Source of the DNA: Pseudoxanthomonas sp. CF385
GTDB lineage: Bacteria > Pseudomonadota > Gammaproteobacteria > Xanthomonadales > Xanthomonadaceae
Length of the DNA: 64,000 nt
Assembly: GCF_900104255.1 (NCBI RefSeq)
Contig: NZ_FNKZ01000001.1
Coordinates: 1,208,001 to 1,272,000, forward strand
Direction: 5' to 3'
Position numbers and translations under genes: made by a program. This document shows, in pieces, positions 26,786 to 36,738 of the stretch (position 1 is the stretch's first letter; each line of letters starts with the position of its first letter). The notes under the pieces are model-generated. The model did not search any database, was not told the DNA's origin, and was given only the letters and a program-made list of their open reading frames with translations.

Positions 26786-27715
26786 TCACAGGCCGGCTTC
26801 GCGGCCCGGATGTTCGGTGCGGAAGGCCTCGATGGCGCCGCGGTCCTGCAGGGTGACGTAGACCGTGCGGCCGTCCGGTCCGCCGAAAGCCACGTTGGTG
26901 GGTTTGCGACCTTTCAGCGCCACCTCGCGCAGCACGATGCCGTCGGGCGAGACGATCGCGACCACGCCGGCGCCGTAACGCGCGATATAGAGGTTGCCCT
27001 TCACATCCGTGCGCATGCCGTCCAGTCCGTGGTCGGCGAAAGCGATCAGCCGCCGCTTGTTGTCGATGCCACCGTCGTCGCGGACGTCGTAGACCCACAC
27101 CCTGCGCTGCACGCTCTCGTTGACGTAGAGGCGCTTGCCGTCCGGGCTCACCTCCACGCCGTTGGTGGTGCCCATACCGGATTCGAGCAGATGCGGCGCG
27201 CCGCTCCGGTCGATGCGCCACAGCTGGCCGGTGCTGTCGGCCCAGTTCGGATCGCTGGCGTAGAGCGTGCCGTCCGGCGCCAGCGCGAGGTCGTTGGGCT
27301 GGTTCGCCTGCGGCATGCGCGCGAACACCTCCGCCGCGCGCGCACCCGGCGCGATGCGCAGCACGTGGTGGCCGCTGTAGTCGGCGATGAGCATGCCGCC
27401 ATCGGCCGCGAAGCGGATGCCGTTGCCCGTGCTGCCGGCGGGCAGCGTGGCGAACAGCGATGCGCTGCCGTTGCCGTCGGCGTCGAACGTCACCCGCCCG
27501 ATGGTGCCGTCGCGGCCGAAGCTGACGGCGTACAGCGCGCCGTCGGGTCCCCAGGCCGGTCCCTCGATGCCTGCGCTGAAGACGCCGTCGCCGACGACGT
27601 CGCGCGCGACGTACGGCACGTCGTCGGGTGCGGTTGGATGGGCCGCGACATGCGCGCAGCCCGCGAGCAGGACGAAGGCGCCTGCGATCCCGTATCCGAT
27701 GCCTCGTGACGTCAT
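26786..27715 (-). CDS. SMP-30/gluconolactonase-like six-bladed beta-propeller lipoprotein
   Basis: The 309-residue protein has a lipobox (FVLLAGC, Cys 20). SGL/NHL-type propeller repeats follow, e.g. GIEGPAWGPDGALYAVSF, NGIRFAADGGMLIADY, NQPNDLALAPDGTLYASDPNW, NGVEVSPDGKRLYVNES and DGMRTDVKGNLYIARYG. The Asn/Asp residues in these loops are the metal-site positions of gluconolactonases. It likely hydrolyses a lactone or binds a ligand in the periplasm; the substrate is unknown. The start at 27715 gives the signal peptide; the frame stays open upstream only because it runs antiparallel through rlmM. Confidence 0.87.
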   Translation of the reverse strand: MTSRGIGYGIAGAFVLLAGCAHVAAHPTAPDDVPYVARDVVGDGVFSAGIEGPAWGPDGALYAVSFGRDGTIGRVTFDADGNGSASLFATLPAGSTGNGIRFAADGGMLIADYSGHHVLRIAPGARAAEVFARMPQANQPNDLALAPDGTLYASDPNWADSTGQLWRIDRSGAPHLLESGMGTTNGVEVSPDGKRLYVNESVQRRVWVYDVRDDGGIDNKRRLIAFADHGLDGMRTDVKGNLYIARYGAGVVAIVSPDGIVLREVALKGRKPTNVAFGGPDGRTVYVTLQDRGAIEAFRTEHPGREAGL

Positions 27716-27756
27716 CCGTTTCCCCTCGGCTGGCGTGCTGCGCGTGGACCGCGGCC

Positions 27757-28809
27757 TCAGCCGGGCGTGGCGAACACGGTGATCTCTTCGCGGTCGTGGT
27801 ACAGCTGCCGTGCCCGGATCTCCAGCGGCCGCCCGGCTTGCTCGGCGAACAGGTCCAGGCACAGCGTCGTTTCGTCCCAGCGCTTCTTCATCGGCAGCTT
27901 GAGATTGAACACCGCGTGCCGGCACCAGCCTTCGCGGAACCACTGCGCCATGCGCTCGGCCACGCGGCGCGGTTGTTCCACCATGTCGCAGACCATCCAG
28001 TCCAGCGCCTGCGGCGGCTTCCAATGGAACCCGTCGGCGCGCAGGTGCTCCACCAGTCCGGTAGCCAATACGTGTTCGCGCAACGGACCGTTGTCCACGC
28101 TGGTCACGCGCAGGTGGTGGCGGGTGAGCACCCAGGTCCACCCACCGGGCGCCGCGCCCAGGTCGGCCGCCGTCATGCCGGGTTTCAGCAGCGCTTCGCG
28201 CTGGCGGTCGTCGAGCAGCGAGAGGAAGGCTTCCTCGAGCTTCAGCGCCGAGCGCGATGGCGCATCGGGCAGCAGCTTGAGGCGCGGGATGCCGAGCGGC
28301 CAGGGCGCGCTGTCGCGCGTGTCGGCGACGCACAGGAACAGATGGTCGCCCTGGACGAACACCACGTGCAGCCGTGGCAGCCGGGTGTCCTCCTTCTCGC
28401 TCAGGAAGCCCTGCTTGCGCAGCACCGGCCGCAGCGCATTGCCGAAGCTGCGCGCGAGCCCGGCCAGCGGCTTGGCGGTATCCGAGTCGGGATGCTCCAC
28501 CCACAGGTCGCCGTAGCGGCCGCTTCCGGCTAGGGCGGCGAGGAGGGGCGTGATGCGGTCCTTCGGGTCGATGCCGCGGAGTTCCGCCAGCACACGCAGC
28601 TTCTGCCGCGCGAAGACCAGGTCGCGCCACGGCAGCGCCCGGTCCAGCGCGACGGCGTCCTCGCACGCGAATAGCACGTACCCGTCGTTGCGCTGCGCGC
28701 GCGCGTATCCGGCGACACCCGCATGCGCCGCGCGGGCGCTCAGCTCGGCGGCGAGTTCGGGTTCGAATCCCTGGCGGCAGTAGGCCAGCAGGCCGGTCGT
28801 CGATGACAT
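27757..28809 (-). CDS. rlmM: 23S rRNA (cytidine-2498 2'-O) methyltransferase
   Basis: The 350-residue protein matches RlmM, which 2'-O-methylates C2498 in the 23S rRNA peptidyl transferase region. An N-terminal THUMP-like part (GLLAYCRQGFEPELAAELSA) is followed by a Rossmann methyltransferase domain with DLGAAPGGWTWVL (SAM site), DWMVCDMVEQP and KLPMKKRWDE carrying the K-D-K-E tetrad positions. ATG 28809 gives the typical N-terminus. Likely a single-gene unit, with a lipoprotein gene 41 bp downstream. Confidence 0.94.
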   Translation of the reverse strand: MSSTTGLLAYCRQGFEPELAAELSARAAHAGVAGYARAQRNDGYVLFACEDAVALDRALPWRDLVFARQKLRVLAELRGIDPKDRITPLLAALAGSGRYGDLWVEHPDSDTAKPLAGLARSFGNALRPVLRKQGFLSEKEDTRLPRLHVVFVQGDHLFLCVADTRDSAPWPLGIPRLKLLPDAPSRSALKLEEAFLSLLDDRQREALLKPGMTAADLGAAPGGWTWVLTRHHLRVTSVDNGPLREHVLATGLVEHLRADGFHWKPPQALDWMVCDMVEQPRRVAERMAQWFREGWCRHAVFNLKLPMKKRWDETTLCLDLFAEQAGRPLEIRARQLYHDREEITVFATPG

Positions 28810-28864
28810 GGGGACAGTGTAGCCGCGCGGGCGCCGCGACACGAAGCGCGGCGTCGCCGTCCGC

Positions 28865-29425
28865 TCAGTAGCGGTCGCCGCCCATCTCGCCGTAGTGCTT
28901 GAGCACGGCGCGCGCATCGTCGCGGCACAGGTCGCGGACGACCTCGATGCCGCGCTTGTTCAGCTCGCCCACCCAGTCCGCCGGCAGCGGGCCTTCGTCG
29001 AATTCCGTCAGTTCCATCACGTCTTCCGCGCGCGCACCGATCAGCAGGCGATCGATGCCGGCCCACACCGTGGCGCCGTAGCACTGGCAACAGGGCTGCG
29101 AGGACGTGGCGAGGGTCACCGGTGCCATGCGGTCGTTGAGCCGCGGCGTCTGCAGGCGTTGCTGCGCCAGCATGTAGGCCATGTTCTCCGCGTGCGCCAG
29201 CGAGCACGTATGCGGCATCACGCGGTTCACGCCGATGGCGATCACGCGGTGGTCGGGCCCGAACACCACCGCGCCGAACGGGCCGCCCGTGGCCGCATCC
29301 ACGTTGCGGCGCGAGAGGTCGATGGCGAGCGCGACCTTGGCTTCGTCGCGGGTGTAGGAAGCGGCCAGGTCGACGAGGTCGTGGGTCCAGGCGGGCAGGG
29401 TCAGGTGGATCTGCTGGTAGAGCAT
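28865..29425 (-). CDS. Nucleoside/guanine deaminase (cytidine deaminase fold)
   Basis: The 186-residue zinc deaminase carries the HAE motif (LAHAENMAY, His 78 and Glu 80) and the PCxxC motif (PCCQC, Cys 112 and Cys 115). The context TGGPFGAVVFGPDHRVIAIGVNRV is typical of the guanine deaminase / TadA-like branch. The extra N-terminal 30 residues and lack of TadA-specific tRNA-contact motifs argue against tRNA editing. Its ATG shares one base with the stop of the Cys-rich lipoprotein gene upstream. Confidence 0.88.
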   Translation of the reverse strand: MLYQQIHLTLPAWTHDLVDLAASYTRDEAKVALAIDLSRRNVDAATGGPFGAVVFGPDHRVIAIGVNRVMPHTCSLAHAENMAYMLAQQRLQTPRLNDRMAPVTLATSSQPCCQCYGATVWAGIDRLLIGARAEDVMELTEFDEGPLPADWVGELNKRGIEVVRDLCRDDARAVLKHYGEMGGDRY

Positions 29426-29847
29426 CAACGGGCGACAGGTTGCGGAGAAGAAGGGGCTTCGGCTTCGCAGCGGCCGCTCACGCATTGGCAGGCGGTCACT
29501 TCGGCGAAGCCGCAGATGCCGGCCATGCCGCTGGCGGCGCACTGCGCGCGCACGCCCTGCGGATCGGTCGGGCTGTTCTTGTTGACGCAGGCCGGCATGC
29601 TGCCGCAGCAGTTGCCGACGTCCTTCACCGCGCAATCGGCGTTGCTGCCGCACGCGTAGTCGACCGTGATCGCGCCGGCCTGGCGCGGCGGCAGCGTGCC
29701 GCCCGTCGGCCTGGGCGCCGGCGTGGATGCCGCGGGCGGCTCGGCACCACCACCGGACGATGCGGCGGCCGCGCAGCCCGCGAGCGCGAAGAGGGCGATC
29801 AGCATCAGCGACAGGGCGAACGGCAGGCGCAGGGTGGTGCGGGGCAT
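29425..29847 (-). CDS. Cys-rich hypothetical lipoprotein
   Basis: The 140-residue protein has a lipoprotein signal (LIALFALAGC, lipobox Cys 25) and a Ser/Pro/Ala-rich linker. A compact C-terminal domain holds ten Cys residues (ACGSNADCAVKDVGNCCG, ACVNK, QCAASG, ICGFAEV, ACQCVSGRC), likely disulfide-bonded in the periplasm. I do not recognise the family. The one-base overlap with the deaminase gene implies coupled translation, an odd pairing of a cell-surface and a cytoplasmic protein. Confidence 0.8.
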   Translation of the reverse strand: MPRTTLRLPFALSLMLIALFALAGCAAAASSGGGAEPPAASTPAPRPTGGTLPPRQAGAITVDYACGSNADCAVKDVGNCCGSMPACVNKNSPTDPQGVRAQCAASGMAGICGFAEVTACQCVSGRCEAEAPSSPQPVAR

Positions 29848-29937
29848 GGCGAACTCCTTTCCGGGATGGACATGAAACGCCAGCCTGCCGCCGGCCGCCT
29901 CAAGGACCGGTGAAGCCGCCGACGCGGGCCGGCCGGT

Positions 29938-31695
29938 TCAGGCCTTCGTCGCCCAGGTGTCGCGCAGGGTGACGCTGCGGTTGAACACCGGACGCGCGGC
30001 CGCATGGTCGTAGCGGTCGGTGACGAAGTAACCGATCCGCTCGAACTGGAACGACTGTTCCGGTGCGGCGTCGGCCGCGGCCGGCTCCACGTAGCCGGTG
30101 GTCGTACGGCGCGAATCGGGGTTCAGATAATCGCGGTAGGTCTTGCCTTCGGCGTCGTCATCCGGGTTCGGGACGGTGAAGAGGCGGTCGTACAGGCGTA
30201 CCTCCGCTTCGACTGCATGCTGCGCGCTGACCCAGTGGATGGTGCCCTTGATCTTGCGTTCGGCGCCGGCCATGCCCGGGCGGGATTCCGGGTCCAGCCA
30301 GCCGCGCAGCTCGACGATCTCGCCGGCGTCGTTCTTGATCACTTCATCGCAGCGCACGATGCCGGCGCCGCGCAGGCGCACTTCGCCGCCCGTGGTCAGG
30401 CGCTTGAAGCCCTTCGGCGGCACCTCCTCGAAGTCCTCGCGCTCGATCCACAGCTCGCGCGAGAACGGCACGCGGCGCTGGCCGAAGGATTCGTCCTTCG
30501 GGTGGTTGGAGAACGTCAACGTCTCCTCGTGGCCTTCCGGCAGGTTCGCCAGCACCAGCTTCACCGGGTCGATGACGGCCATGCGGCGCGGGGCGGCGGC
30601 ATCCAGGTCTTCGCGCAGTGCGCCTTCCAGGATGGAGATGTCCAGCAGCGAGTTCTGCTTGCTGATGCCCACGCGGTCCACCATCAGGCGCAGCGCGGAC
30701 GGCGTGTAGCCGCGACGGCGGATGCCCTGCAGCGTCGGCATGCGCGGGTCGTCCCAGCCGTCGACGAGCTTGTCTTCCACCATCGCGAGCAGCTTGCGCT
30801 TGCTCATCACCAGGTAGTTGAAGTTCAGGCGCGAGAACTCGATCTGGCGCGGCTTGCTCGCTTCCTTCGGCAGGCCCTTGGCCAGCAGCGGCGCGATCAG
30901 GTCCGGCGAGCCGGCCAGGTCCACCTTGTCGACGCACCAGTCGTACAGCGGGCGGTGGTCTTCGAACTCCAGCGTGCACAGCGAATGGGTGATGCCTTCC
31001 ACCGCGTCGCTCAGCGAGTGCGCGTAGTCGTACATCGGGTAGATCGGCCAGTCGTTGCCAGTGTTCTGGTGCTCGACGTGCTTGATGCGGTACAGCGCCG
31101 GGTCGCGCAGGTTGATGTTGCCGCTGGCCATGTCGATCTTCGCGCGCAGCGTGCGCGCGCCGTCGGGGAACTCGCCCGCGCGCATGCGGCGGAACAGGTC
31201 CAGGTTCTCCTCGACGCTGCGGTCGCGGTACGGCGAATTGCGGCCGGGCTCGGTCAGCGTGCCGCGGTACTCGCGCACCTGCTCGGCAGTGAGGTCGCAG
31301 ACGAACGCATCGCCCTGGCGGATCAGCTTCTCGCCCGCCAGGTACAGCACCTCGAAATAGTCCGAGGCATGGCGCAGGTCGTGCCAGTCGAAGCCCAGCC
31401 AGCGCACGTCGTCCTGGATGGCGCGCACGTACTCCGGGTCTTCCTTGGCCGGATTGGTGTCGTCCAGGCGTAGGTTGCAGACGCCGCCGAACTCGCCGGC
31501 GATGCCGAAGTCCAGGCAGATCGCCTTGGCGTGGCCGATATGCAGGTAGCCGTTGGGCTCCGGCGGGAAGCGCGTCTTCACCGCGGTGTGGCGGCCGCTG
31601 GCCAGGTCCTCGCGCACGATCTGGCGGATGAAGTCCCGCTTTCCCGGGGCGGCATCGTCAGAGGGAGGGACGGAGGAGGTGGCAGCGTCGGACAT
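29938..31695 (-). CDS. glnS: Glutaminyl-tRNA synthetase
   Basis: The 585-residue class I synthetase has [18 protein letters not shown] (HIGH at residues 52-55), the KMSKS-equivalent VMSKRKL (296-302) and the anticodon-binding beta-barrels at the C-terminus ([36 protein letters not shown]). The length is slightly above the E. coli enzyme, owing to the N-terminal Ser/Ala-rich extension. It charges tRNA-Gln directly. It appears monocistronic, divergent from the GST gene. Confidence 0.98.
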   Translation of the reverse strand: MSDAATSSVPPSDDAAPGKRDFIRQIVREDLASGRHTAVKTRFPPEPNGYLHIGHAKAICLDFGIAGEFGGVCNLRLDDTNPAKEDPEYVRAIQDDVRWLGFDWHDLRHASDYFEVLYLAGEKLIRQGDAFVCDLTAEQVREYRGTLTEPGRNSPYRDRSVEENLDLFRRMRAGEFPDGARTLRAKIDMASGNINLRDPALYRIKHVEHQNTGNDWPIYPMYDYAHSLSDAVEGITHSLCTLEFEDHRPLYDWCVDKVDLAGSPDLIAPLLAKGLPKEASKPRQIEFSRLNFNYLVMSKRKLLAMVEDKLVDGWDDPRMPTLQGIRRRGYTPSALRLMVDRVGISKQNSLLDISILEGALREDLDAAAPRRMAVIDPVKLVLANLPEGHEETLTFSNHPKDESFGQRRVPFSRELWIEREDFEEVPPKGFKRLTTGGEVRLRGAGIVRCDEVIKNDAGEIVELRGWLDPESRPGMAGAERKIKGTIHWVSAQHAVEAEVRLYDRLFTVPNPDDDAEGKTYRDYLNPDSRRTTTGYVEPAAADAAPEQSFQFERIGYFVTDRYDHAAARPVFNRSVTLRDTWATKA

Positions 31696-31787
31696 CGGGG
31701 TGGAGAGGCGTGGAAAAACGCCAGTTTAGCCGGTCTGGCGCCCCGGCTGGTCTATCCTGAACGGCCCTCGCGTACCCGGTCCCCCGC

Positions 31788-32462
31788 ATGAGCCTTCCGA
31801 CGCTCGTCATCGGCAACAAGAACTACTCGTCCTGGTCGTTGCGTCCGTGGCTGCTGCTCCGGCATTTCGGCGTCGAGATCGAGGAGATCCGCCTGCCGCT
31901 GGACACGCCGCAGTTCGCCGACGAGGTCCGGCGCCATTCCCCGACCGGCAAGGTGCCCGCCCTGCACGATGGCAATGTCCACGTGTGGGATTCGCTCGCC
32001 ATCTGCGAATACGCCAACGAGCGCTGGCTGGATGGGCGCGGCTGGCCCGCGGACCGGGCGATGCGCGCGCTGGCCCGCGCCGCGGCGGCGGAGATGCATT
32101 CGGGCTTCGTCGCGCTGCGCACGCAGCTGCCGATGAACAGCCGGCGCACGCCGGACGCTTACCGCTGGGACGCCGCCGCCCAGCGCGACATCGACCGCAT
32201 CCAGGCGCTGTGGCGCGAACTGCGTGCTGCGCATGGCGGCGACGGCGACTTCCTGTTCGGCGACTTCGGCATCGTCGATGCGATGTATGCGCCGGTCGCG
32301 GTGCGCTTCGACGGCTACGGCGTGGACGTGGACGACACCGCGCGCCGCTACATGCAGGCGCTGTTCGCGCTGCCCGCGCTGCGCGCCTGGCGCGAAGCGG
32401 CGGCGGTCGAGCCTGAATCGGTACCGGCCACCGAGGCCCTGCGCAGGCCGTTCCCCGGCTGA
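31788..32462 (+). CDS. Glutathione S-transferase family protein
   Basis: The 224-residue protein has a thioredoxin-fold N-terminal domain with an unusual NKNYSSWSLRPWLLLRHFGV start, where a Ser near residue 12-14 is the likely glutathione-activating residue. The cis-Pro region GKVPALHDG and ESH-like VWDSLAICEY follow, then an all-helical C-terminal domain (FLFGDFGIVDAMYAPV). Possible roles are detoxification conjugation or thiol transfer; class and substrate are undetermined. Divergent from glnS. Confidence 0.88.
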   Translation: MSLPTLVIGNKNYSSWSLRPWLLLRHFGVEIEEIRLPLDTPQFADEVRRHSPTGKVPALHDGNVHVWDSLAICEYANERWLDGRGWPADRAMRALARAAAAEMHSGFVALRTQLPMNSRRTPDAYRWDAAAQRDIDRIQALWRELRAAHGGDGDFLFGDFGIVDAMYAPVAVRFDGYGVDVDDTARRYMQALFALPALRAWREAAAVEPESVPATEALRRPFPG

Positions 32463-32494
32463 GCGGGTGTAGGCTGGCCGTGGAGGACGTATCC

Positions 32495-32764
32495 ATGCGC
32501 GTGGTCTACCTGGCCGACAACCTGTTCGACGCCCATCTGGTGAAGCACGCACTGGAGGAGGCGGAGATCCCCGCATTCGTGTTCGGCGAGTCGCTGCTGG
32601 GCGGCATGGGCGAACTGCCGCTGTTCGGCGTGCTGCGGGTCTGCGTACCCGATACGGCGTTCGCCGACGCGCAGGGCGTGGTACAGGCGCTGGGACTGGA
32701 TTCCGGCGGGGATGGCCCCATCTTGGAAGGCGACGACGAAGGCCTGGGCATCCTGCCGGCCTGA
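32495..32764 (+). CDS. DUF2007 domain protein
   Basis: The 89-residue protein fits the DUF2007 family (putative signal-transducing protein related to PII-like folds): MRVVYLADNLFDAHLVKHAL followed by PAFVFGESLLGG and LRVCVPDTAFADAQGVV. GGAGG eight bases before ATG 32495 supports this start over the GTG at 32480. It lies between the GST and msrA genes on the same strand with short gaps. Its function is unknown. Confidence 0.82.
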   Translation: MRVVYLADNLFDAHLVKHALEEAEIPAFVFGESLLGGMGELPLFGVLRVCVPDTAFADAQGVVQALGLDSGGDGPILEGDDEGLGILPA

Positions 32765-32794
32765 TCCGCTTTCCACCGACACACGAGGTTCGCC

Positions 32795-33445
<651 letters not shown>

Positions 33446-33454
33446 CGGCCGGTC

Positions 33455-34096
33455 TTACTGCCGGGTGACGCCGCAGACGTAGACGACCTCGCAGGCACCG
33501 CCGCCGGTATCGGTACGGCTGGTCGAACTGCGCCAGCGCCAGCCGTCCCGCGCGTTCGCTTCCACCAGCCAGCCATCGATGCGCACGCGCTCGCCCTTGC
33601 GCACGTCGGCCAGCGCCTGCGCGACGGCATCGTTGCCGGGGATCATGTGCATGTTGGCGCTGCTGCCGGCGATCTCGTTCGGCGGCAGCGGTGGCTGGTC
33701 GCTCCAGCGGTAGTGGTACCAGCGCGAGGACTGGCTGATGTCCAGCGCATCGATCACCGCGTCTTCCGTCATGCGCGCCCAGCCGAGCGCCAGGTCGGTC
33801 GGCGACAGGTCCGACTCGCGGCCGCTGCGATAGTTCTCCCGCGACAGCACGCGCGCTTCCACGCTGAAGCCGGCGAGCGGCGTCAGCGTGGCGGCGTCGA
33901 GGGCGAAGGGCGCCAGGCCGCCGGGCACGTCCGTCTGCAGCGGCGGCTCGCCTGACGCCACGCGGGGCGGCAGCGGGCAGGCGAGCGTCAGGTCACCGGC
34001 CGACGCGGGGGCTTTCGGTCCCACGCGTTTTTCGGAGAACCACCAACCCGCCAGGCATACCAGGATGCCGATGACCAGCAGGGTCCGCAGGCTCAC
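33455..34096 (-). CDS. Hypothetical membrane-anchored protein
   Basis: The 213-residue protein begins with one transmembrane helix ([18 protein letters not shown]) followed by a soluble, presumably periplasmic domain. That domain has a [31 protein letters not shown] region and a C-terminal segment [19 protein letters not shown] recognise no named family, though the segments around RWYHYRW and DGWLVEA may form an OB-like beta-barrel. The GTG start overlaps the tal stop by four bases (GTGA), implying coupled translation with transaldolase. Confidence 0.75.
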   Translation of the reverse strand: MSLRTLLVIGILVCLAGWWFSEKRVGPKAPASAGDLTLACPLPPRVASGEPPLQTDVPGGLAPFALDAATLTPLAGFSVEARVLSRENYRSGRESDLSPTDLALGWARMTEDAVIDALDISQSSRWYHYRWSDQPPLPPNEIAGSSANMHMIPGNDAVAQALADVRKGERVRIDGWLVEANARDGWRWRSSTSRTDTGGGACEVVYVCGVTRQ

Positions 34097-35058
34097 GCGG
34101 TGAGCTTCTCGCGGATGGTCGCGCGCAGGGCGGCCAGGTCCTTGGCGAACGCATCGATGCCGGCGGCGAGCTTTTCCTTCGCCATCGGGTCGGCCTCGAT
34201 CGCGGCGGCGAAGTGCTCGGCCGTCACCGGTGCGGCGGTCACCGGCTCGGCGGCACCGGGCGACAATGTGCGTGGCAGGTCGCCCGTTTCCTGGTCCAGT
34301 TTCTCCAGCAGGTCCGGCGAGATGGTCAGGCGGTCGCAACCGGCCAGCGCCTCGATCTGCGCGGTCGAACGGAACGAAGCGCCCATCACCACGGTGGGCG
34401 AGCCGCGGCGCTTGAACTCGGCGTACACGCCACGCACGAACACCACGCCCGGATCCTCATCTATGTTCGCCGGTGCCTGACCATTAGCCACATACCAGTC
34501 GAGGATGCGGCCCACGAACGGGGAAATCAGGAACGCGCCGGCTTCGGCGCAGGCGATCGCCTGGGTCGGATTGAAGATCAGGGTGAGGTTGCAGTCGATG
34601 CCTTCGGCCTGCAACACGCGCGCGGCTTCCACGCCTTCCCAGGTGGAGGCGACCTTGATCAGGATGCGGTCGCGACCGATGCCCTGGTCGGCGTACATCT
34701 GCACGAACTTGCGGGCCTTGGCCACGGTGGCGGCGGTGTCGTAGGCCTGGTCGGCGTCGACCTCGGTGGAGACGCGGCCGGGGATCAGGCCGGCCAGCTT
34801 CGCGCCGACGCCCACGGTCAGGCGGTCGACGACCTCGTCCACCCGCGCCTCGCCGCCGCCCTGCGCACGCGCCCAGGCGAGCTGCTCTTCGATCAGGTCG
34901 GCATATACCGGCAGATCCAGCGCCTTCTTCACCAGGGTGGGATTGGTGGTGCAATCCACCGGCTTGAGGCGCTTGATGGCGTCGTAATCGCCGGTATCGG
35001 CGACGACGACGGAGAGTTCGCGGAGTTGCTGCAGCTTGGTGGGGGAGGTGTCGGACAT
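34093..35058 (-). CDS. tal: Transaldolase (TalB type)
   Basis: The 321-residue cytoplasmic enzyme of the non-oxidative pentose phosphate branch transfers a dihydroxyacetone unit between sugar phosphates. Motifs include [14 protein letters not shown] near residue 34, [14 protein letters not shown] at 94 and the Schiff-base Lys 135 in [12 protein letters not shown]. Length and motifs are those of the long TalA/TalB subfamily. It is the first gene of a two-gene overlap with a membrane-anchored hypothetical. Confidence 0.97.
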   Translation of the reverse strand: MSDTSPTKLQQLRELSVVVADTGDYDAIKRLKPVDCTTNPTLVKKALDLPVYADLIEEQLAWARAQGGGEARVDEVVDRLTVGVGAKLAGLIPGRVSTEVDADQAYDTAATVAKARKFVQMYADQGIGRDRILIKVASTWEGVEAARVLQAEGIDCNLTLIFNPTQAIACAEAGAFLISPFVGRILDWYVANGQAPANIDEDPGVVFVRGVYAEFKRRGSPTVVMGASFRSTAQIEALAGCDRLTISPDLLEKLDQETGDLPRTLSPGAAEPVTAAPVTAEHFAAAIEADPMAKEKLAAGIDAFAKDLAALRATIREKLTA

Positions 35059-35170
35059 GGGCGTCGAAAAGGCGGGGAAACGGGCGACAAGTATGCCCTG
35101 TCCCGCGGGGGCAGGCCCGGCCGCGGGAGCGTACTTTTCGTGGATTGACGCGATAGCGGGCGTTGCCCGC

Positions 35171-35611
35171 TCAGCGGTGCAGGTCGCCGCGGGCTTCGGG
35201 CTGGTAGTCGATCGCGGTCACGCGCAGGCGCAGCGGCCGGTTGCCGGGTGCGTGCCAGTCGATGGTCTGGCCGATGGCCAGGCCGAGCAGGGCGCTGCCG
35301 ACCGGCGCCAGTACCGAGACGCGTCCGGTTTCGACGTTCGCCTCGTGGGGATACACCAGGGTCAGGCGATGGTGTTCGCCGGTGAGTTCGTCCTCGCATT
35401 CCACGCGCGAGTGCATCGTCACCACGTTGTCCGGCATCCGGTCCGGCGCGCGCACGTCGGCGCGGTTCAGTTCGTCGATCAGGGCGAGTGCGGCCGGATG
35501 CCGGCGCAGCACGGGCGTATCGAGCAGGGCCTCCAGGCGCGAGAGGTCGCGGCTGGAGACGACGAGCGGGGGAAGCGAGGGCGGCAGGCCGCTGGTGCGG
35601 GTGTGGTTCAT
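35171..35611 (-). CDS. rnk: Regulator of nucleoside diphosphate kinase (GreA/GreB C-terminal fold)
   Basis: The 146-residue protein matches Rnk: a short helical N-terminal domain ([17 protein letters not shown]) followed by a GreA/B-type FKBP-like C-terminal domain ([47 protein letters not shown]). Rnk binds RNA polymerase near the secondary channel without Gre cleavage activity. It lies 111 bp downstream of oxyR on the same strand and may be the last gene of the ahpF-oxyR transcript. Confidence 0.9.
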   Translation of the reverse strand: MNHTRTSGLPPSLPPLVVSSRDLSRLEALLDTPVLRRHPAALALIDELNRADVRAPDRMPDNVVTMHSRVECEDELTGEHHRLTLVYPHEANVETGRVSVLAPVGSALLGLAIGQTIDWHAPGNRPLRLRVTAIDYQPEARGDLHR

Positions 35612-35722
35612 CGGTGGTCTCGGTTGTTTTGGGATCGCGCAAAAGGAAACGGGCGACGCGTCGCCGCGCCGCCCATCGGTATCCTGTTTGCCGCCTTACC
35701 GTAGCCCGGAAGGCGGCGGGGT

Positions 35723-36682
35723 TCAAGCCGCGCGGGCGCGCGGCGTGGGGCGCCCGGCCGGGGGCTGCGCGCCACCGGTGTCCGGTTCCAGCAGGCCGGC
35801 CGGCAGTTCGCGGAACACGTGCGCCAACTGCAGCAGGAAATCGCTCATCGCCGAACTCTTGCGCCACACCATCGCGATCTGCCGGCTCGGGTGCGAATCG
35901 CTGAAACCGAGCAGGTGGATGTTCTCCGAACGCGCCACGGGCGGCTTCACCGCCAGGGTCGGCAGCAGGGTGATGCCGACGTCGGCGGCGACCATCTGGC
36001 GCAGGGTTTCCAGGCTGGTCGCGCGGAACTCGGACTTCTCGTTCGCTCCGGACAGCCGGCAGACGTCGAGTGCCTGCTCGCGCAGGCAATGGCCATCCTC
36101 CAACAGCAGTAGGCGCTGGTCGGCGAGTTCGGCCAGGGCCAGCGAGTCGCGCCGCGCGAGCGCATGCGATTCCGGCACGGCGAGGACGAAAGGTTCCTCG
36201 AACAGGAATTCGGTGTGCAGCTGGTCGTCGGCCACCGGCAAGGCCAGCAGGCCGGCGTCGAGCTTGCCTTCGCGCAACCGCGAGAGCAGCACGTCGCTCT
36301 TCTCCTCGACCAGCAGCAGTTCCAGATCGGGGAAGCGGGTGCGGATACGCGGCACCACGTGCGGCAGCAGGTAGGGGCCCAGCGTGGGGAAGATGCCCAG
36401 TCGCACCGTGCCCGCCTCGGGATCCTGGCTGCGGCGGGCGGCTTCCTTCATCTGCTCGACTTCCGCGACGATGCGGCGCGCGCGGTCGGCGGCATCGCGC
36501 CCGGCCGGCGTCAGCATGACCTTGCGCGGCGCGCGCTCGACCAGCGGCACGCCCAGTTCGTCCTCCAGCTTCTTGATCTGGGTGGAGAGCGTGGGCTGGC
36601 TGACGTAGCACGCCGCCGCGGCCCGGCCGAAATGCTTGTGGTCCGCCAGGGCCACCAGGTACTTCAGGTCGCGCAGATTCAT
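35723..36682 (-). CDS. oxyR: Hydrogen peroxide-inducible transcriptional activator OxyR
   Basis: The 319-residue LysR-type regulator has an N-terminal winged HTH (YLVALADHKHFGRAAAACYVSQPTLSTQ split over residues 8-34). Its redox Cys pair falls at residues 199 (EDGHCLREQ) and 208 (LDVCRLSG), the same numbering as in E. coli OxyR, where these form the activating disulfide. The neighbouring ATPHS-type regulatory pocket (GIFPTLGPYLLP) is present. It lies downstream of ahpF on the same strand and presumably regulates ahpC through the site at 39192-39228. Confidence 0.97.
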   Translation of the reverse strand: MNLRDLKYLVALADHKHFGRAAAACYVSQPTLSTQIKKLEDELGVPLVERAPRKVMLTPAGRDAADRARRIVAEVEQMKEAARRSQDPEAGTVRLGIFPTLGPYLLPHVVPRIRTRFPDLELLLVEEKSDVLLSRLREGKLDAGLLALPVADDQLHTEFLFEEPFVLAVPESHALARRDSLALAELADQRLLLLEDGHCLREQALDVCRLSGANEKSEFRATSLETLRQMVAADVGITLLPTLAVKPPVARSENIHLLGFSDSHPSRQIAMVWRKSSAMSDFLLQLAHVFRELPAGLLEPDTGGAQPPAGRPTPRARAA

Positions 36683-36738
36683 CGGAACCCTCCCTCAAGG
36701 AACCGCGGGGCGGGCGGCAACGCCGCCCGCACGGCACA

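Noticed and set aside
26786..28666. 626-residue fusion upstream of the gluconolactonase-like protein
   Set aside because: The upstream half is a shadow of rlmM on the same strand; a lipoprotein signal marks the true start at 27715.
28759..28771. GGGTTCGAATCCC resembling a tRNA T-arm
   Set aside because: It lies within rlmM (encoding GFEPE), and no acceptor, D or anticodon arms surround it.
30004..31473. Plus-strand 489-codon open frame opposite glnS
   Set aside because: Antisense shadow with unnatural composition; glnS has all class I synthetase motifs.
24861..31700. Genomic island or prophage
   Set aside because: No integrase, transposase, att-like repeat or tRNA, and codon use looks like the rest of the window. 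The single orphan protein is not enough.
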